A stretch of DNA of 64,000 nucleotides, from the NCBI RefSeq assembly GCF_943734655.1, contig NC_071354.1:175370411-175434410 (forward strand), written 5' to 3'. The notes under the pieces are model-generated. The model was given only the letters and a program-made list of their open reading frames with translations. It had not been told where the DNA came from and did not search any database. Numbering within the stretch: position 1 is the first letter of the stretch; each line of letters starts with the position of its first letter. The DNA is from Sabethes cyaneus (lineage: Eukaryota; Arthropoda; Insecta; Diptera; Culicidae). Of this stretch, positions 42,621-55,900 are shown one piece after another. Position numbers and translations under genes: made by a program.

Positions 42621-45600
42621 TTATAGCCACGGTGGTCGATTCATCGAGTTCATGGCATCATAAGGTTTATGGATGCCCAGAGCCGGATGGTAAGCTGCAG
42701 GCTGTCCATACGCTCCCGGTGGTGGCCCATGTGCGCCGGGGGCACCCAAACCAAGACTTTGGTTGAGCATCATTTGGGCGCGGAATTCTTCCTGGCGCAT
42801 GTAGGGATGGTGCAGGGGATCCAGTTGATTCATGAATTGATATGGCGACGGACGGGACGACGGGTGAGAGAGAAACTGGTGATATGGAGAAGCCGCCGGA
42901 GGAGGTGGCTGGTGAACGGCAGCCGCAGCGACGGCCGCTACCGCCACGGCAGCAGAGGTGCTTGCAGCTGAGGCATTCGCCACCTTATCTGATCCGTCGG
43001 CTGCTGGTCCACCAGACGAGGAAGAAGACCCGGTCGGACCACGAGGATGACTAGAGGCGAGGTATGGATACGGGTTTGGATTGGCGCGGAATTCATCCAG
43101 ATATGGGGAATTTTCACCGTATAGACTTGTCGGAAGACCTAGCCCAGTAGGCCCCGGTCCAAAATTGAAAGCGCTGCCCGGGACAATATTTGCCGTTTTT
43201 AACGAAATTACTGAAGGCTCCGAATTAGTGTTGGATGCAACATTGCCTGCAACGCTTGAAGTTGTGGCCGTTTGGTTGCTGGAAGAACTTGGTTGAGTTG
43301 TTTTTAGGCCAGAGTATGTCTGGAAGCCTTGATGAGCTGCGTTGGGCTGCTGCTGTTGCGATGGATGCTGGTGAGTTTGCTGTGGATGCTGCATTTGCTG
43401 ATGCTGCTGCTGTTGTTGTTGCAATTGTTCCGGATTTTCTTTTTTCTTGCGACCCCTTTTTGGTTTGGTCGGCTCAGGTGCTGCCGTTACTGTATTTGCA
43501 ACGGAAGGGATGTTCAAGGGAACCTTCTGTCCTTGTCCAAGAAGATCGCTTCTCTGATGATGATGATAGTTTGCTCCGTAGGCTGCTTGCTGGTCTCGTG
43601 CTGCCGCATTGTATGCCATTGTTGTAGCCATCGATGTGTTGAACATTTGCTGCAGAGCCGAAGATGCCGTTGTCGAACCGATTGTGGAAGACGTGTCCGA
43701 TGACAGATTTTTCCCGTACATGTGCGCAGCTGGAGGTATACTTTTATCATAGTATCCGGCCGTTGATGAACTCGAAGCGAGTAATCGTTCGTCGGCCTGA
43801 TACAGAGAGGATAATGAGGCCAGATTGCGTATTGCAGGATCCATTAGACTGGATGCCGATTGACCGCTGAATGCTTTGTACCCGGTACTAAGATCCATAT
43901 TACTTTGTTGTTGCTGCTGCTGCTGCGGATGATGTTGCTGGTGTGGCGGAACAGTCGTAACCGGTGCTGCTGGCCGTTGATCGTAATTCGCAGTATTACC
44001 TCGAAGATTGCCAGCCGAAAGTATGTCATTTTGGTTTGATTTTGATTGTTGAGACTGCTGGTGAGGCATACCGTAGGCTTGACTTCCACTCATGTCATGT
44101 GCTTTATTAGTGTTGGTCTGCATTTGATCATATCCGGCAGCACTATTGGATCCCCCGTAGGTAATTTTTGTAGCATCTTGCTGCTGTGGCTGCTGTTGCG
44201 GCTGGTGTTGAGTTTGACCATTAGCCGAGGGAAAACCTCTGGGAAAAGTCATCGTAGCCGCTCGGTTGAACATATCGAATGCCTTGCTCTTACTGATGGA
44301 AATATCCATCGGGTTCCCGTAGCCCATAGCTCCCATAAGCTCGAACATCTGCTGCTGCTTGGCCATTTCCTTTTCCTTTGTGTTATCGGCTGCTTTAGCG
44401 CCCATATTCATCGGGACTTCCTGGTGTTGTGGTTGAGCCTTACTACTGATTTCGTTACTGCCGCTACTGTTGTAGCCCAGATTGATCAGATCAGGTACCT
44501 TGGTTGGTTGATTTTTAGCGCTGTTACTAGCATCATGTTGTTGCGGTTGACTCTGCGCAGCAGCAGCAGCAGATTCGTACGCTTGTCGACCGTAGTTTGA
44601 GGTGTACGGGTTGTTGCTGCTCAGCAGAGTGCTCAAATGGCTATGCTGTTGTTGACCGTTGCTCGGTTGCGTGTGAGCAGGTGTGAGGTTGTTAAGATTC
44701 TGCTGTTGCCCACAGGATGGTGTTTGCTGATGCTGTTGTTGCTGTGGTTGCGGTTGTTGTGACGAAAGCAGATGCGCAGCCGAAGGTGGCATTTGTTGAA
44801 CATTGTGATGTGCCGGTTGTGGTTTCTGTTGCTGTTGAGGTTGCGATTGGGACTGCTGCGGCTGGTGCTGATGGTGATGGTGCATGTGTGCAGGTGCCGG
44901 CAATGTTGTCCCCATGGTTAAGGATGAGCTATCGGAGTATTGATTATAGCTCGTCTGTTGCTGCTGATTCCAAGGGTTTTGTTGAGTATTAAGCTGACTG
45001 GGGAGTTGCGACTGCTGGTGAGTCTGCTGAGATCCAGGTGTTTCAGCCGGATGTTGCGGCTGTTGTTGTTGATGCTGGGGTGAGGTCTGCTGCTGTGACA
45101 GATTGTTTACTGGCGACTCCGGCAGTGTCACTCCAGCGGCAGCTGCTGCTTGTTGAGGGGTAATGATGGGCGGGGCTAGTTTTAGGCTGTTATTAGTTGT
45201 TCCCTGAGGTATAGTGGAAATTGGTGAAGGCTTCGGTGACATCGGCTGGAATGGAGACAGTTGACCCTGGGAGTACGGTGAATTGGGGTCCTGCTGTGAG
45301 TATGGTGAGCTGTGATTCGATTGAGAGAACGGCGAGTTGGGGCTCTGGTGAATTGGGGTATTTGGTTTCGATGAATGTTGCGTTGGTTGTTGCTGCGACT
45401 GGTTAGGCTTTTGCGGCTGTGGTGGCTGCTGATTCTGAGACTGGTGTTGAGGCGTTTGATAAGGCGACGTCGGCGACGGATTAAAAGGTGAATGGCCGCT
45501 AACTGATTGAGCTGGACTTTGTTGTACTGATTGTGGCGCGAGCGAATTGTTACTATATGGAGACAGCGGACCAGATGAAGCCGGCGAAGGTATAGGTTGT

Positions 45601-48600
45601 TGTTGATTATAACTTTGACCTTGCTGTTGCTGTTGATACGGTGAATTGGGTTGCTGCTGATAAGGCGACGATTGCTGATTATGATAAGGAGAGTTTGGAT
45701 TTGTACTGGGGCTCATCGATGAATTATAGTCTGATTCTTGGGAAGCAGGCTGTTTGTACTGGTCATAGCTCTTAAACGTTTCCGAGGAATTGGTCGAAGC
45801 GGTCACAGCAACAGCGCTATTGGCCCCATACGAATAGTTCCCATATACGCTGTTTGCAGCCATGCCAGAGTTAGCAGTATACAAGTGTTGTGAGTATTGT
45901 GGATACGGGGAAGGCAAATCTCTTGGACTGCAGCTTTTCTCTGGACTGCTTTTGGTTGTCGTATCCTGATAGAATCCTACTTTGATTGCTCCATTCATCG
46001 GGTACGGACTCTTTTGGGTATCATCTAGCTTCGGTGAAGTCATAACAGGAGATGCACCCATAGGACTGGGGTAAGGAGCTGGGTATACTCCAATCCTTTC
46101 ATCTATTCCGATGCGAGGACTGTCAGGATCCTGACTGTAGGAAGACCTTTCCGAAACGGTACTGCCCGTACTTGCCTTCCTTTGCCTGGGAGCTGGCAAA
46201 GACGGATAACTTGGACTTTCCAAACTGGGAACCTGCGGAACGTCCGATGGCGAAGTATTTTCACTACCCTTTGTCCCATCGTTGGGTGAACTTTTACTCG
46301 CAGATTCATCGCTTTCCTCCGTCTTTTTCTGCTTCTTTGGTGCCCCACCGAAAGCCTTGAACCATGCGCTCAAATTTGGTGTTGCTGATGGTTTGTCGGA
46401 TTTTGTTACCGCTTTTATTACCTTTTCCGGCGATTCCATGACCTTTGCCGGATCGGTTCTAGCAAGTTCAGCTTTGGCTGCCTTCAAGTCATCATGAATC
46501 AGCAGCTTATCCGTCTGACTACTGATAGAATCAATTTTGGAACTACTCAACGAATCCAAAGGTTTATCCATGTCACTAGTAGCAGTTTCCACTGTTTCGA
46601 CATTTTCCTTCTTCTCGTCCGCAAACTCATGCTGTTGACCGAGCCCGAAACCTTCGGCCGTATTAAGCACCGTTCCCAGACTTAGTTTGGGCTTTGATTC
46701 GTCCGTTTTGACAATTAAAGAATTTTTAACTTCCTTTAATTTCGTACCGGCTAGACCAACGGAAGCACCAGGGATAACACCACTTCCCCCACCTAGAGGA
46801 AACAACTCTTCCGGTTTGTTGAGATTTTGAATTGAACTAATAAGGTTACCCTTAGATTTACCTGGTTGTAGACGATCTATGGTCGTGCGGTGATGCTGTA
46901 CGGTTTCCCGCTTTCGAGAACCAAGTTGGCTTAGCTTCTCTTTGAGACTTTTCCGTTTCGGTTCCTTTGGTTCCTTCTTTTGCGAGTGGGGAGGAATAAT
47001 TGGTGGAGGACCCAGTAATGGTCTTTCAATCGGAGGCGGAGCTGGAAGATTATGTGCTGGCACTGTCTGTGTTGGTGGGGGTGCCTGCTGCTGTTGCTGC
47101 TGCTGAGGTTTTGCCGAAGAAATGGGTACATTTGCGCTTGATTCTTTAAGCGGATTCACGTCTTGAGACGATTGTTCCTTTGGCAGTTTAGATTTGGGAG
47201 CTTCCTTCGTTGAAGTTGCACCATGAATTGGAGGCGTCACCCTTTTCGGGGACATTACGCTGGGAACGGAAGGCGTCGAAAGCGCTACTAAAGGTGGTGG
47301 GCCAATAGACAGCTGGGGTGAGGGGATCAGAGATGGCTTGTCAGATTCTTCCGGAAGCTGCGATAACGGTATTGGTTTACGGAAATCAGCAGCATCAATT
47401 TTAGCTGTAACTGCATCTAGGTCGTCCATGATGTACCGAGATGGTGAGTTACTGGCAGAGCTGTATTCTGAAAATCGAGGTGTATTTTCCAGCCACTTGT
47501 TGATGTCTTTCAAGGTTTGCTCGGTTTCCAGCTCCAGTGCTTCCATGTTAGCTCCAGATTGTTTTGGTTGTTTATTGGCCCCTCCGATAGGGAAAGGTCG
47601 CGATGAGCTACCGTGAGGAGTTTTATTGGGCTTTTGGTTTTGTTTTCTGCTGCTGGAATCTGTCTTATTTTTGACAGGTTTTGGAATCTTTTCTATTGGC
47701 GAAGCAATGGGTGTTGCTTGTTTTGGTGCAATTGTTTCCAACGGGGAATCATCCACAAAATCATACTCATCGCAGGGAGCTGCTTTTTTGTCCGGCTCTC
47801 GCTGCTTTTCTACCTTTTCGTCCTTATACGACGGTCGTGGTTTTTCCAGTGATGGAGGTCGAAGCTCCGCTTCTGCGTTCCATTTGGAAACCGGCTCAAC
47901 TGGGTCGTGAGAGCTAGCATCAGGCGACCGATCTCGTTTCTTTTTACCTTTGGTGGCAGCTTCTTTAACTTTGAGAGGTTGTTCTTCTTCTACCTTGTTT
48001 TTCGTTCCTTTCATAGGCGGCAAAGTTGAGGAGGCACTTGGACTGTTGGTTTGTGGTTGATCAGATTTTTGTTTCTTTCGACTACCTTCTTGAGTTTTGT
48101 GACTTTTTGCTTTCACTGTTTTATCATTGGCCGGCGGCGGAACAACGGTTGGCGGTACGGATACCGTCTGATTGCGGCGCCGTTGTTTGATGAGATCGTA
48201 TTTGTCTATAATGTCCGGTGTAATTGGTCGGGTAGGAAGCTTTTTCGATGGACTACCCATTGGCACGTCTTCATCAAACTCCATAGAATGGTCTGAAAAC
48301 GAAGAATAATCATCTCTGATTGAAGGCAGCGGACTGGGAGACCTGGAGAAACTTCTAGAGGTACTTCTATCCCTGGGAAGTGTTGTGTACTTGGAAAAAT
48401 CCTTCGGTTGTTTCTTTGAGGCACTTATAATCTCTTTCTCTACTGCAGGGTTCTTATTCTTATCTTCTTCGATCGAGTCATTAATTTCATCGTCATTACT
48501 GTGGGAAACCAAGGAGGAATCATCCAAACTTCTGCCTTTGGATTTTTTATTCCTTCCATTTTTCCCCTTTTGTTTAACTTTCTTCGATTTCTCCTCAGCC

Positions 48601-49984
48601 CTGCTTTTTCCTTTATTTTTTCCAGATTTTTGGTTACTTTTCTTACTCTTCTTATCCCTTTTACTTTCTTTCTCTGCAGCTGGTGTATCCTTGACGCTTT
48701 CCTCCAAAACGTCATCGGTTTTTACGTTTGAAGACCGCTCCGCATCCGCCGATGCATTACTCAGATCGTCGTGTTCCTGTCTAGTCCGCGAGTTGGAGCA
48801 CTCTTCACTGACACTGTGGACTTGATGTTTCGGCGTTTGACCTTTACTTCTCCGTTTGTTTTTGACTGGAGACGGGGATATCGAGCTCAAGGAAGAGTCA
48901 ACCGTTTTATCCGCTTTCAGTGTTCTGTCGTCTTGGTCTGAAAGGTGTTCTTCCGTTCGACTCTTCTTACCATGCCTATGCTTTGGTGTCGATGGTTCCC
49001 TACGCTTATCGACTTTTTTTGGAGATAGAAAAGACCCAGATGGTACAGTGGTTTGTTTGGGAGCTGGGGAAACTGATCGCGACTTAGTACCGGATCGAGA
49101 TCGAGACCGTGACCGTTGGCGCTCTTTTTTATTAGAGTCGCGTTTGTCCGTAGCTGGTTTTTCCTCTTTTTCGGACTTTCGGGTCCTTCCTTTGTGCTCC
49201 TTCCCTTTCTGTTCTTTTCGTTTTGATTTAGAGGACGATTTCTTCTTCTCTTCTTGACGGTCGGGCGTTGGAGACCGATGTTTCGTTCTTTCAGCACCGC
49301 GACTACTGTTTACACTTGCGCTCACTTTTTCCTCTTCTTGTTCGTCACCATTTTCATCACATTCCTCTTCTTCGTCACTTTCACTGGGTTTGAACTTTTT
49401 CGTTTTTCCCTTGCTGCTTTTATCTTTCTCTTTTCGTTTACGCTTCAATCCCTTTGCGTTTGAACCTTTACCTTCACTAGCACTGTTTTTCAGTTTTTCA
49501 GTTTGTTCAGTAGGTTTCGTTTTCTTTGCACTATTCCCGCTACTTCCAGCAAGTTTTCTAGCAACAGAATTTTCACTGGATTCACTTTTCACTTTCTTGA
49601 TGTCCTTAATACTTTCTTCTTTTTTGTTACCACCCTCGGATGCTGAATGTCTTGTTTCCTCTGCATTAGCACTTTTACTGTTTTTTGCACTACTGCTACT
49701 TTTACCACTATTACTGTTTTTCTTACCCCCACTCTTGGTACTTTTAGTCTCTTTGGAAGATTTGCTGTTATTATTATTGTTGTTATTCCCACTGGTACTG
49801 CTACTGGTGGACTCGTTACTCTTTCCGCCAGCACTTCCACTATTGCCGCTGGCTGCAAAAGGTTGTTTCTCTTTGAAGACTGGATATTCTAGCGTTTGCT
49901 CCTCATCAGAAGAGTTAGAGTCGAAGTATTTTTTGGTTGCTTTCTCGAATGCCAGCTGAAGGTTGTTGACCATTTCGGTGTATT
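42621..49984 (-). CDS. CECR2: CECR2 last exon (7.36 kb): bromodomain end plus low-complexity tail
   Basis: A single uninterrupted exon of 2454 codons. The acceptor TTTTTTGTAG lies at 49994-49985; the first residues complete the bromodomain (YTEMVNNLQLAFEKATKKYF). In order: an acidic and basic Ser/Lys/Glu tract with nuclear-localisation-like clusters (49.9-47.9 kb), a Pro-rich middle, a tract with about ten SPY/SPF motifs among Q/N/S (45.7-45.2 kb), polyglutamine and polyhistidine runs coded by mixed CAG/CAA (45.1-43.3 kb), the AT-hook-like motif (43475-43441), polyalanine, and a conserved-looking end (FRAQMMLNQSLG ... MNRPPWL), stop TAA at 42623-42621. The mixed codons argue against recent repeat expansion and for selection on the protein. 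Confidence 0.93.
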
Positions 49985-52900
49985 CTACAAAAAATATAAA
50001 TCATTACATGACAGACAGATATAGTTATCTATTTCGAAAATTAAATAAATCCGCAAAAACAATTAACAATTTTAGTTCATTATGTTCATTCAATATTCGA
50101 TTGCAGTCCAGTACTGCTTAATTTTCCAACACGTAAAATGATTGCTTGCATTACCAAAACGTTAGTGGTATGAATTGTAGTAATCATGCAATTCGAGTTG
50201 CCGTCGCTCGATGTAGAGATACACTCTCTGTATACCGTAGCCCAGTTAACTATTTCTTTGACATAGACTCGTACAGGCTCGCATGTAAACATGCACATGT
50301 GGGGGCTGTCCCCCACAGTGGCCGGCGCTACCGGCTGCGGGTCGTCGGCGAACACTCGCGGCCTGCGCCCGTCTCGCCCTAAATCTATCTATCTATACCT
50401 ATAAAGAAGGATTTCTGTCTGTCTGTCTGTCTGTCTGTCCGTATGTTCCTTATAGAATCGAAAACTACTGAACCAATCGGCATGAAAATATGCATGTAGA
50501 GGTTTTTTGGGGCCAGGAAAGGTTTTAGTGATGGTTAGAAACCCCTCCCCCCACTAAGAGGGGGGGCTCCCATATAAATGAAACACAAATTTCTGCATAA
50601 CTCGACAACTAATCAAGCAAATAGAACAAAATTTGGCATGTGGGTGATTTCGGTGACAAGAATTTATTCTATGGTAAATTGAGACCCCTCCCTTCTTTAT
50701 AAGGGGAATTATAACTCCTCTCCTCTTTAAAAGGGGGGGCTTCCACACAAATTTCCTCATAACTCGAGAACTAATCAAGCAAATGGAACCAAATTTGGCA
50801 TGTGAAGGTTTTCGAGAGCAAGAATATTTTCTATAGTAAATTAAGACCCCTCCCCACTTTAAGAGGGGGGGCTCCTGTACCAAAGAAACACAATTTTCCT
50901 CATAACTCGAGAAGTAATTAAGCAAATGGAACCAAATTTGGCATGTGGGTGTTTTTGAAGACAAAAGTTTTTTCTATGATGAATTGGGACCCCTCCCCGT
51001 TTTAGGAGGGGGGGGATCCTATACACATGAAATACAAATTTCCTCATAACTGAAGAACTAATCATGCAAATGGAACAAAATTTGGCATGTGAAAGTTTTC
51101 GAGGGCAAGAATATTTTCTATGGTAAATGAGGACCCCTCCCCACTTTAAGAGGGGGGCTCCTATACAAACGAAATACAAATTTCCTCATAACTCGAGAAC
51201 TAATCAAGCAAATGGAACAAAATTTGGCACGTGGGTGTTTTTGGAGACAAGATTTTTTTCTATGATGAATTGGGACCCCTTCCCACTTTAGAAAGGGGGG
51301 CTCCTATACAAATGAAATGCAAATTTCCTCATAACTCGAGAATTAATCAAGCAAATGGAACCAAATTTGACACGTGGGTGTTTTTGGAGACAAAATTTTT
51401 TTCTATGATGAACTGGGACCCCTCCTCACTTTAAGAGGGGGGGCTCCTATACAAATGAAATACAAATTTCCTCATAACTCGAGAGCTAATCAAGCAAATA
51501 AAACCAAATTTGGCATGTGAAAATTTTCGAGGGCAAGAATATTTTCTATGATGAATTAGGACCCCTCCGAACTTTGAGAGGGGGGGCTCCTATACAAACG
51601 AAATACAAATTTCCTCATAACTCGAGAACTAATCAAGCAAATGGAACCAAATTTGGCACGTGGGTATTTCTGGAGACAAATTGTTTTCCTATTATGAATT
51701 GGGACCTCTACCCACTTTAGGAGGGGGGGCTCCTGTACAAATGAAATTCAAATTTCCTCATAACTCGAGAACTAATCAAGCAAGTGGAACCATATTTGGC
51801 ATGTGGGTGTTTTTGGAGGCAACCATTTTTTCTATGATGAATTAGGACCTTTTACCTTTTTAAGAGGGGGGGCTCTCATACAAACGAAATACAAATTTCC
51901 TCATAACTCTAGAACTAATCAAGCAAATGGAACTAAATTTGGCATGTGGGAGATTTTGGAGTCTTGAATTTATTTCACGATAGTTAGAGACCTCTCACCC
52001 CTGTGGTAGGGGGATATGGACTCTCATACAAATAAAACAGAAATTTTTGCGAAACTCAAAAACTAATCGAACTCGACAAATTCGAGACTCTTCCATAAAA
52101 CATTAGTCAATACAAGACCACAAAAACTATCTATAGTAACACTAGATCATTCAGGACGAGACGGTCGCGAGTGTTGCCGGTGACCCGCCGTCGGAAGCGC
52201 CGCCCACTGAGGGGCTTGCAAAACTCGAGATTGTGACAATGATCATCCGAGATTCATGATTTATGTACAACACAGGTTAATTTGTGGCAATACGAAGTTT
52301 GTCGGGTCAGCTAGTCATCTATAATCCGAAGCAAAGCAGGAGTTTCATGCAATCGATTCCCGAGTCACGCTTATTACCGAATTAGTGGCAAGCGTTGCTT
52401 AGATGAGGGCAAGGGTTGTATGCGATTCAACATCGTTATTGAAAGTGTGATCCGGCAAGCGGACATCGAAACGAGAGGAACGATCTTCAGCGAAAGTAGT
52501 AAACTCCTAGCCTTCGCAGACGACGTTGACATCTAAAAACTGAGAAGGATTGGGTTATATCAAAGCGTCGAAAACCAAACATATGGTAGCAAGAGCCTCC
52601 AGAGAAAACAACGTTTGAGTCCTACGGACAGTGACTATTGACGGCGATGAACTTGGGTATGAAATAGAGAGAGTTACCTGGAAGGAGCGTCAAACATAGC
52701 TCTGGCTCTCTCAAGCTCCCACCTGGCGCCTCCACGCATATCTAAGTCAAATGATGACGGTCGATGGCCTTACCTGGAGATGCTTCATGTACTTACTGAA
52801 GCAGCTAAGCTAGGAGGTGCGAACTAGAGCGCCTGTTCTCCAGGTGAGGGGCGGCTCACACAGCGTCTATCTCAAAACGGGCGGCTGAATATGAAATGCT

Positions 52901-55900
52901 GTATCCCGCAAGCTATACCTAAGATGGCAGACCCATAAGCGGGATATAGGTATCGCGACCCCAGTGAGGTAGAATACCGAAAACTCAATCACCACGAACA
53001 ACGAAGAAAGAAATTCAGGACGGAACAATCGGTATAGGACACGGCAAGGGACACGGAAACGATTAAGGGATAACGATTGGAAACTTGGTACCTGGAATGT
53101 CCGAACTCTCCATGAACCGGCACGGGCTGGTTTGCTTGCTCGAGAGCTGCATCAACTTGAAGTGGAGATCGCTGCTATTCAGCAAGTTCGGTGGCCAAAT
53201 TCCGGAAAAAGGGAGTTCCGTGCAGTAGAGCCTATTGCAGGCACTTTTTTCAAGTACCACATCTACTACAGTGGCGGTAAAAAAGCAGAACATGGAGTCG
53301 GTTTCGTAGTGTTGGCAAAACAAAAGCAACGAGTTGCTTCTGATGGAGGCCCGTAGTTGACCGTATATGCGTGTTGAGGATTAATGGCAAATTCTTCAAC
53401 TATAGCCTAATCAACTTATACGCACCGACAAATGATAAATCCGTTGATGCTTAGGACGAGTTTTACGACAGGCTTGAGACGACCTATTGAGAGTGCCCAA
53501 AAAACACGACGTGAAAATCATCATTGGAGATGCAAACGCGCAGATCAGGAGGGAGGACTTCTTCCGTCCAGTTATTGGAAGACATAGCTTTCATCTGTCG
53601 ACCAATGATAACGGTCTGAGGCTCATAAATTTTGCCGCGGCCAAAGGAATGGCCATCTGTAGCACCTACTTTCCACGTTTGAATATTCGGAAACACACCT
53701 GGAGGCATCCAAATGGAGACTCTAGCTCTCAGATTCGCGCAAAGCTGTCGAACACGGCGAAAGCTCGCACTGAGAGAACGCTGCGTTTCAACATCCAGCG
53801 CTTAATGGCAGACGGCGTGGCAGTGGAGTACGCCAGGAAGCTTGACCAACGAATCGCAGAACAGCAGGTAGAAGGAGAAGATATAAATGGGTTGTGGAGG
53901 AACATCCATGGTGCCATCGAAACAGCTGCGAGAGAGGTGGTAGGCACGACGCGTGGAAGACAGTGTAACAGCTGGCATGACGCCGAATACCAGAGAGTGA
54001 CAGACGAAAAGAACCAGGCCAGGAGTCGCATGCTCACTGCGGCAACGCGTCAAAACAGAGAGAGGTACAGAGAGACTAGAGTTGCGGAAAAAAGAATCCA
54101 TCGTCTAAAGAAACACGAGTACGAGGAGCACGTGCTCGGCGGCGCAGAGGAGCGATACGCCAGCTACGACACACGTAGTTTCTATAAAATGGTGAGATGC
54201 AGGAATTTTGCCATGCCTGTGATGGGCAGCCTGCTTGCCGACAAAACGGCGGTAGCAGCCAGGTGGAAGGAGCACTTCCAGACACTGGAATTGAATGGAG
54301 AGGTAGATTCAGTTAAACGAAATGAGCTGTGGTAGATAATGCTAGAATATGATTTTCCGACGAAATTAGTTACGCTGATACGTGCGACGCTGGACGGTTC
54401 CAAATCATGCGTTAGAATAGCGGTTGAGACCTCGGCTGCTTTCGTGACCTTGGATGAACTGAAGCAAGGGGATGCACTCTCTAACCTGCTGTTCAACATT
54501 GCCTTGGAAGATGCATTATGAAGAGCAAACGTGGAAAGGAATGGAACTATCATCACGAAATCTCACATGCCTCTTGGTTTTGCGGATGACGTCGATATCA
54601 TCGGAATCAACCGTAGAGAAGTGGAAGAGATCGTCAGGCCCTTTAAAAGGGAAGCGGCGAGATTGGGACTTACCATTAACACCGCCAAAACGAAGTATAT
54701 GGTTGCTGGTAGCTAACGTGACAGCCCAAGTGGTGTTGGTGCCGAGGTGGAGTTAGATGGGGAACGATATGAAGTAGTGAAGGAATTTATATACCTTGGT
54801 ACACTCGTGACATGTGACAACGATGTAAGCCGCGAAGTAAAACGACGAGTTGCAGCTGCAAACCGGGCTTTCTACGGATTACGTAGCCAGCTGAAGTCCC
54901 GTAGTTTGCAAATTCGCACAAAACTGGCGCTCTACAGAACACTAATACTCCCGGTGGCCCTTTACGGACACGAATCATGGACGCTAAAGGAAGCTGATCG
55001 GCAAGTGCTTGGGGTTTTTGTACAGAGACTATAGATTACAGAGGTGCCGAGACACTCAAAAACTACTAAATTTTGAACGAAAGCGGAGAGTTACCTTTAT
55101 TATGATGGTACTCTCCGCTTTCGTTCAAAATTTAGCGGATTTTGAGTGTCTCGGCGCCTCTGTAATCTATAGTCTCTGTAGGGTTTTTTAAAATTCTGCG
55201 ATCTATACTTGGTGGCAAAATGGAAAATGGAGTGTGGCGCAGACGCATGAATCACATGAATATGAATCACATAAATATGTGATCACATGAATCGCATGAA
55301 TATACAAATATGCTGATATAGTGAAGATAGTGCAATGTGGCAGGCTGCGGCGGGCTGGACACGTGGCCAGAATACCCGACGAAAGAGTAACCAAAACTAT
55401 TTTCAGCAGACCGCCAGGAAGAGGCCGTAGACTCCGAGGCAGACCCCGCACCCGGTGGGTGTGTGCTGTCTAAGACGATGCACGTTCAGCTGGTGTTCGT
55501 GGGAATTGGAGAACGGCAGCCCATGACCGACGGTTCTGGAGGACCGTACTTCGTTCGGCGCAGGATCGATAACGGACCGTTGCCACTAAAGTAAGTAAGA
55601 ACTGGAAGTAGTTGATAAATTAGAACAAACGAGAACAAACGGAAAGCGGAGCGTGGAGTAGGCGAACTACGAACTACTTGGAGAGAATTCCATTGTACAT
55701 TTGACAAAAGTTGAGAGATTAAGGCGGCCACTCACATCGCAAGGATGCCGGACGACTGTGCAGGGAAATTCGTACTCTTCAAGAGGCCCACCGGCATCAG
55801 CAATAGAGGGGCCCAACGTATTAGATGGTTCGACTAGGTTGAAGCCGACTTGCGAACGTTGTCGGGACGCTCAACGAATTGGCGTCTAGTCTTGGGCTAT

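Noticed and set aside
43235..49959. Many plus-strand open frames of 60-190 codons
   Set aside because: They lie antisense to the CECR2 last exon, whose Gln/Ser/Lys codon bias suppresses stops on the opposite strand.
50554..51845. Open frames with repeating peptide units on both strands
   Set aside because: Generated by the 142-bp tandem repeat; 142 is not a multiple of three, so no constant repeat protein results.
50540..52050. CRISPR-like array
   Set aside because: Units are directly contiguous and degenerate, with no constant short repeat separated by unique spacers, and the sequence is eukaryotic.
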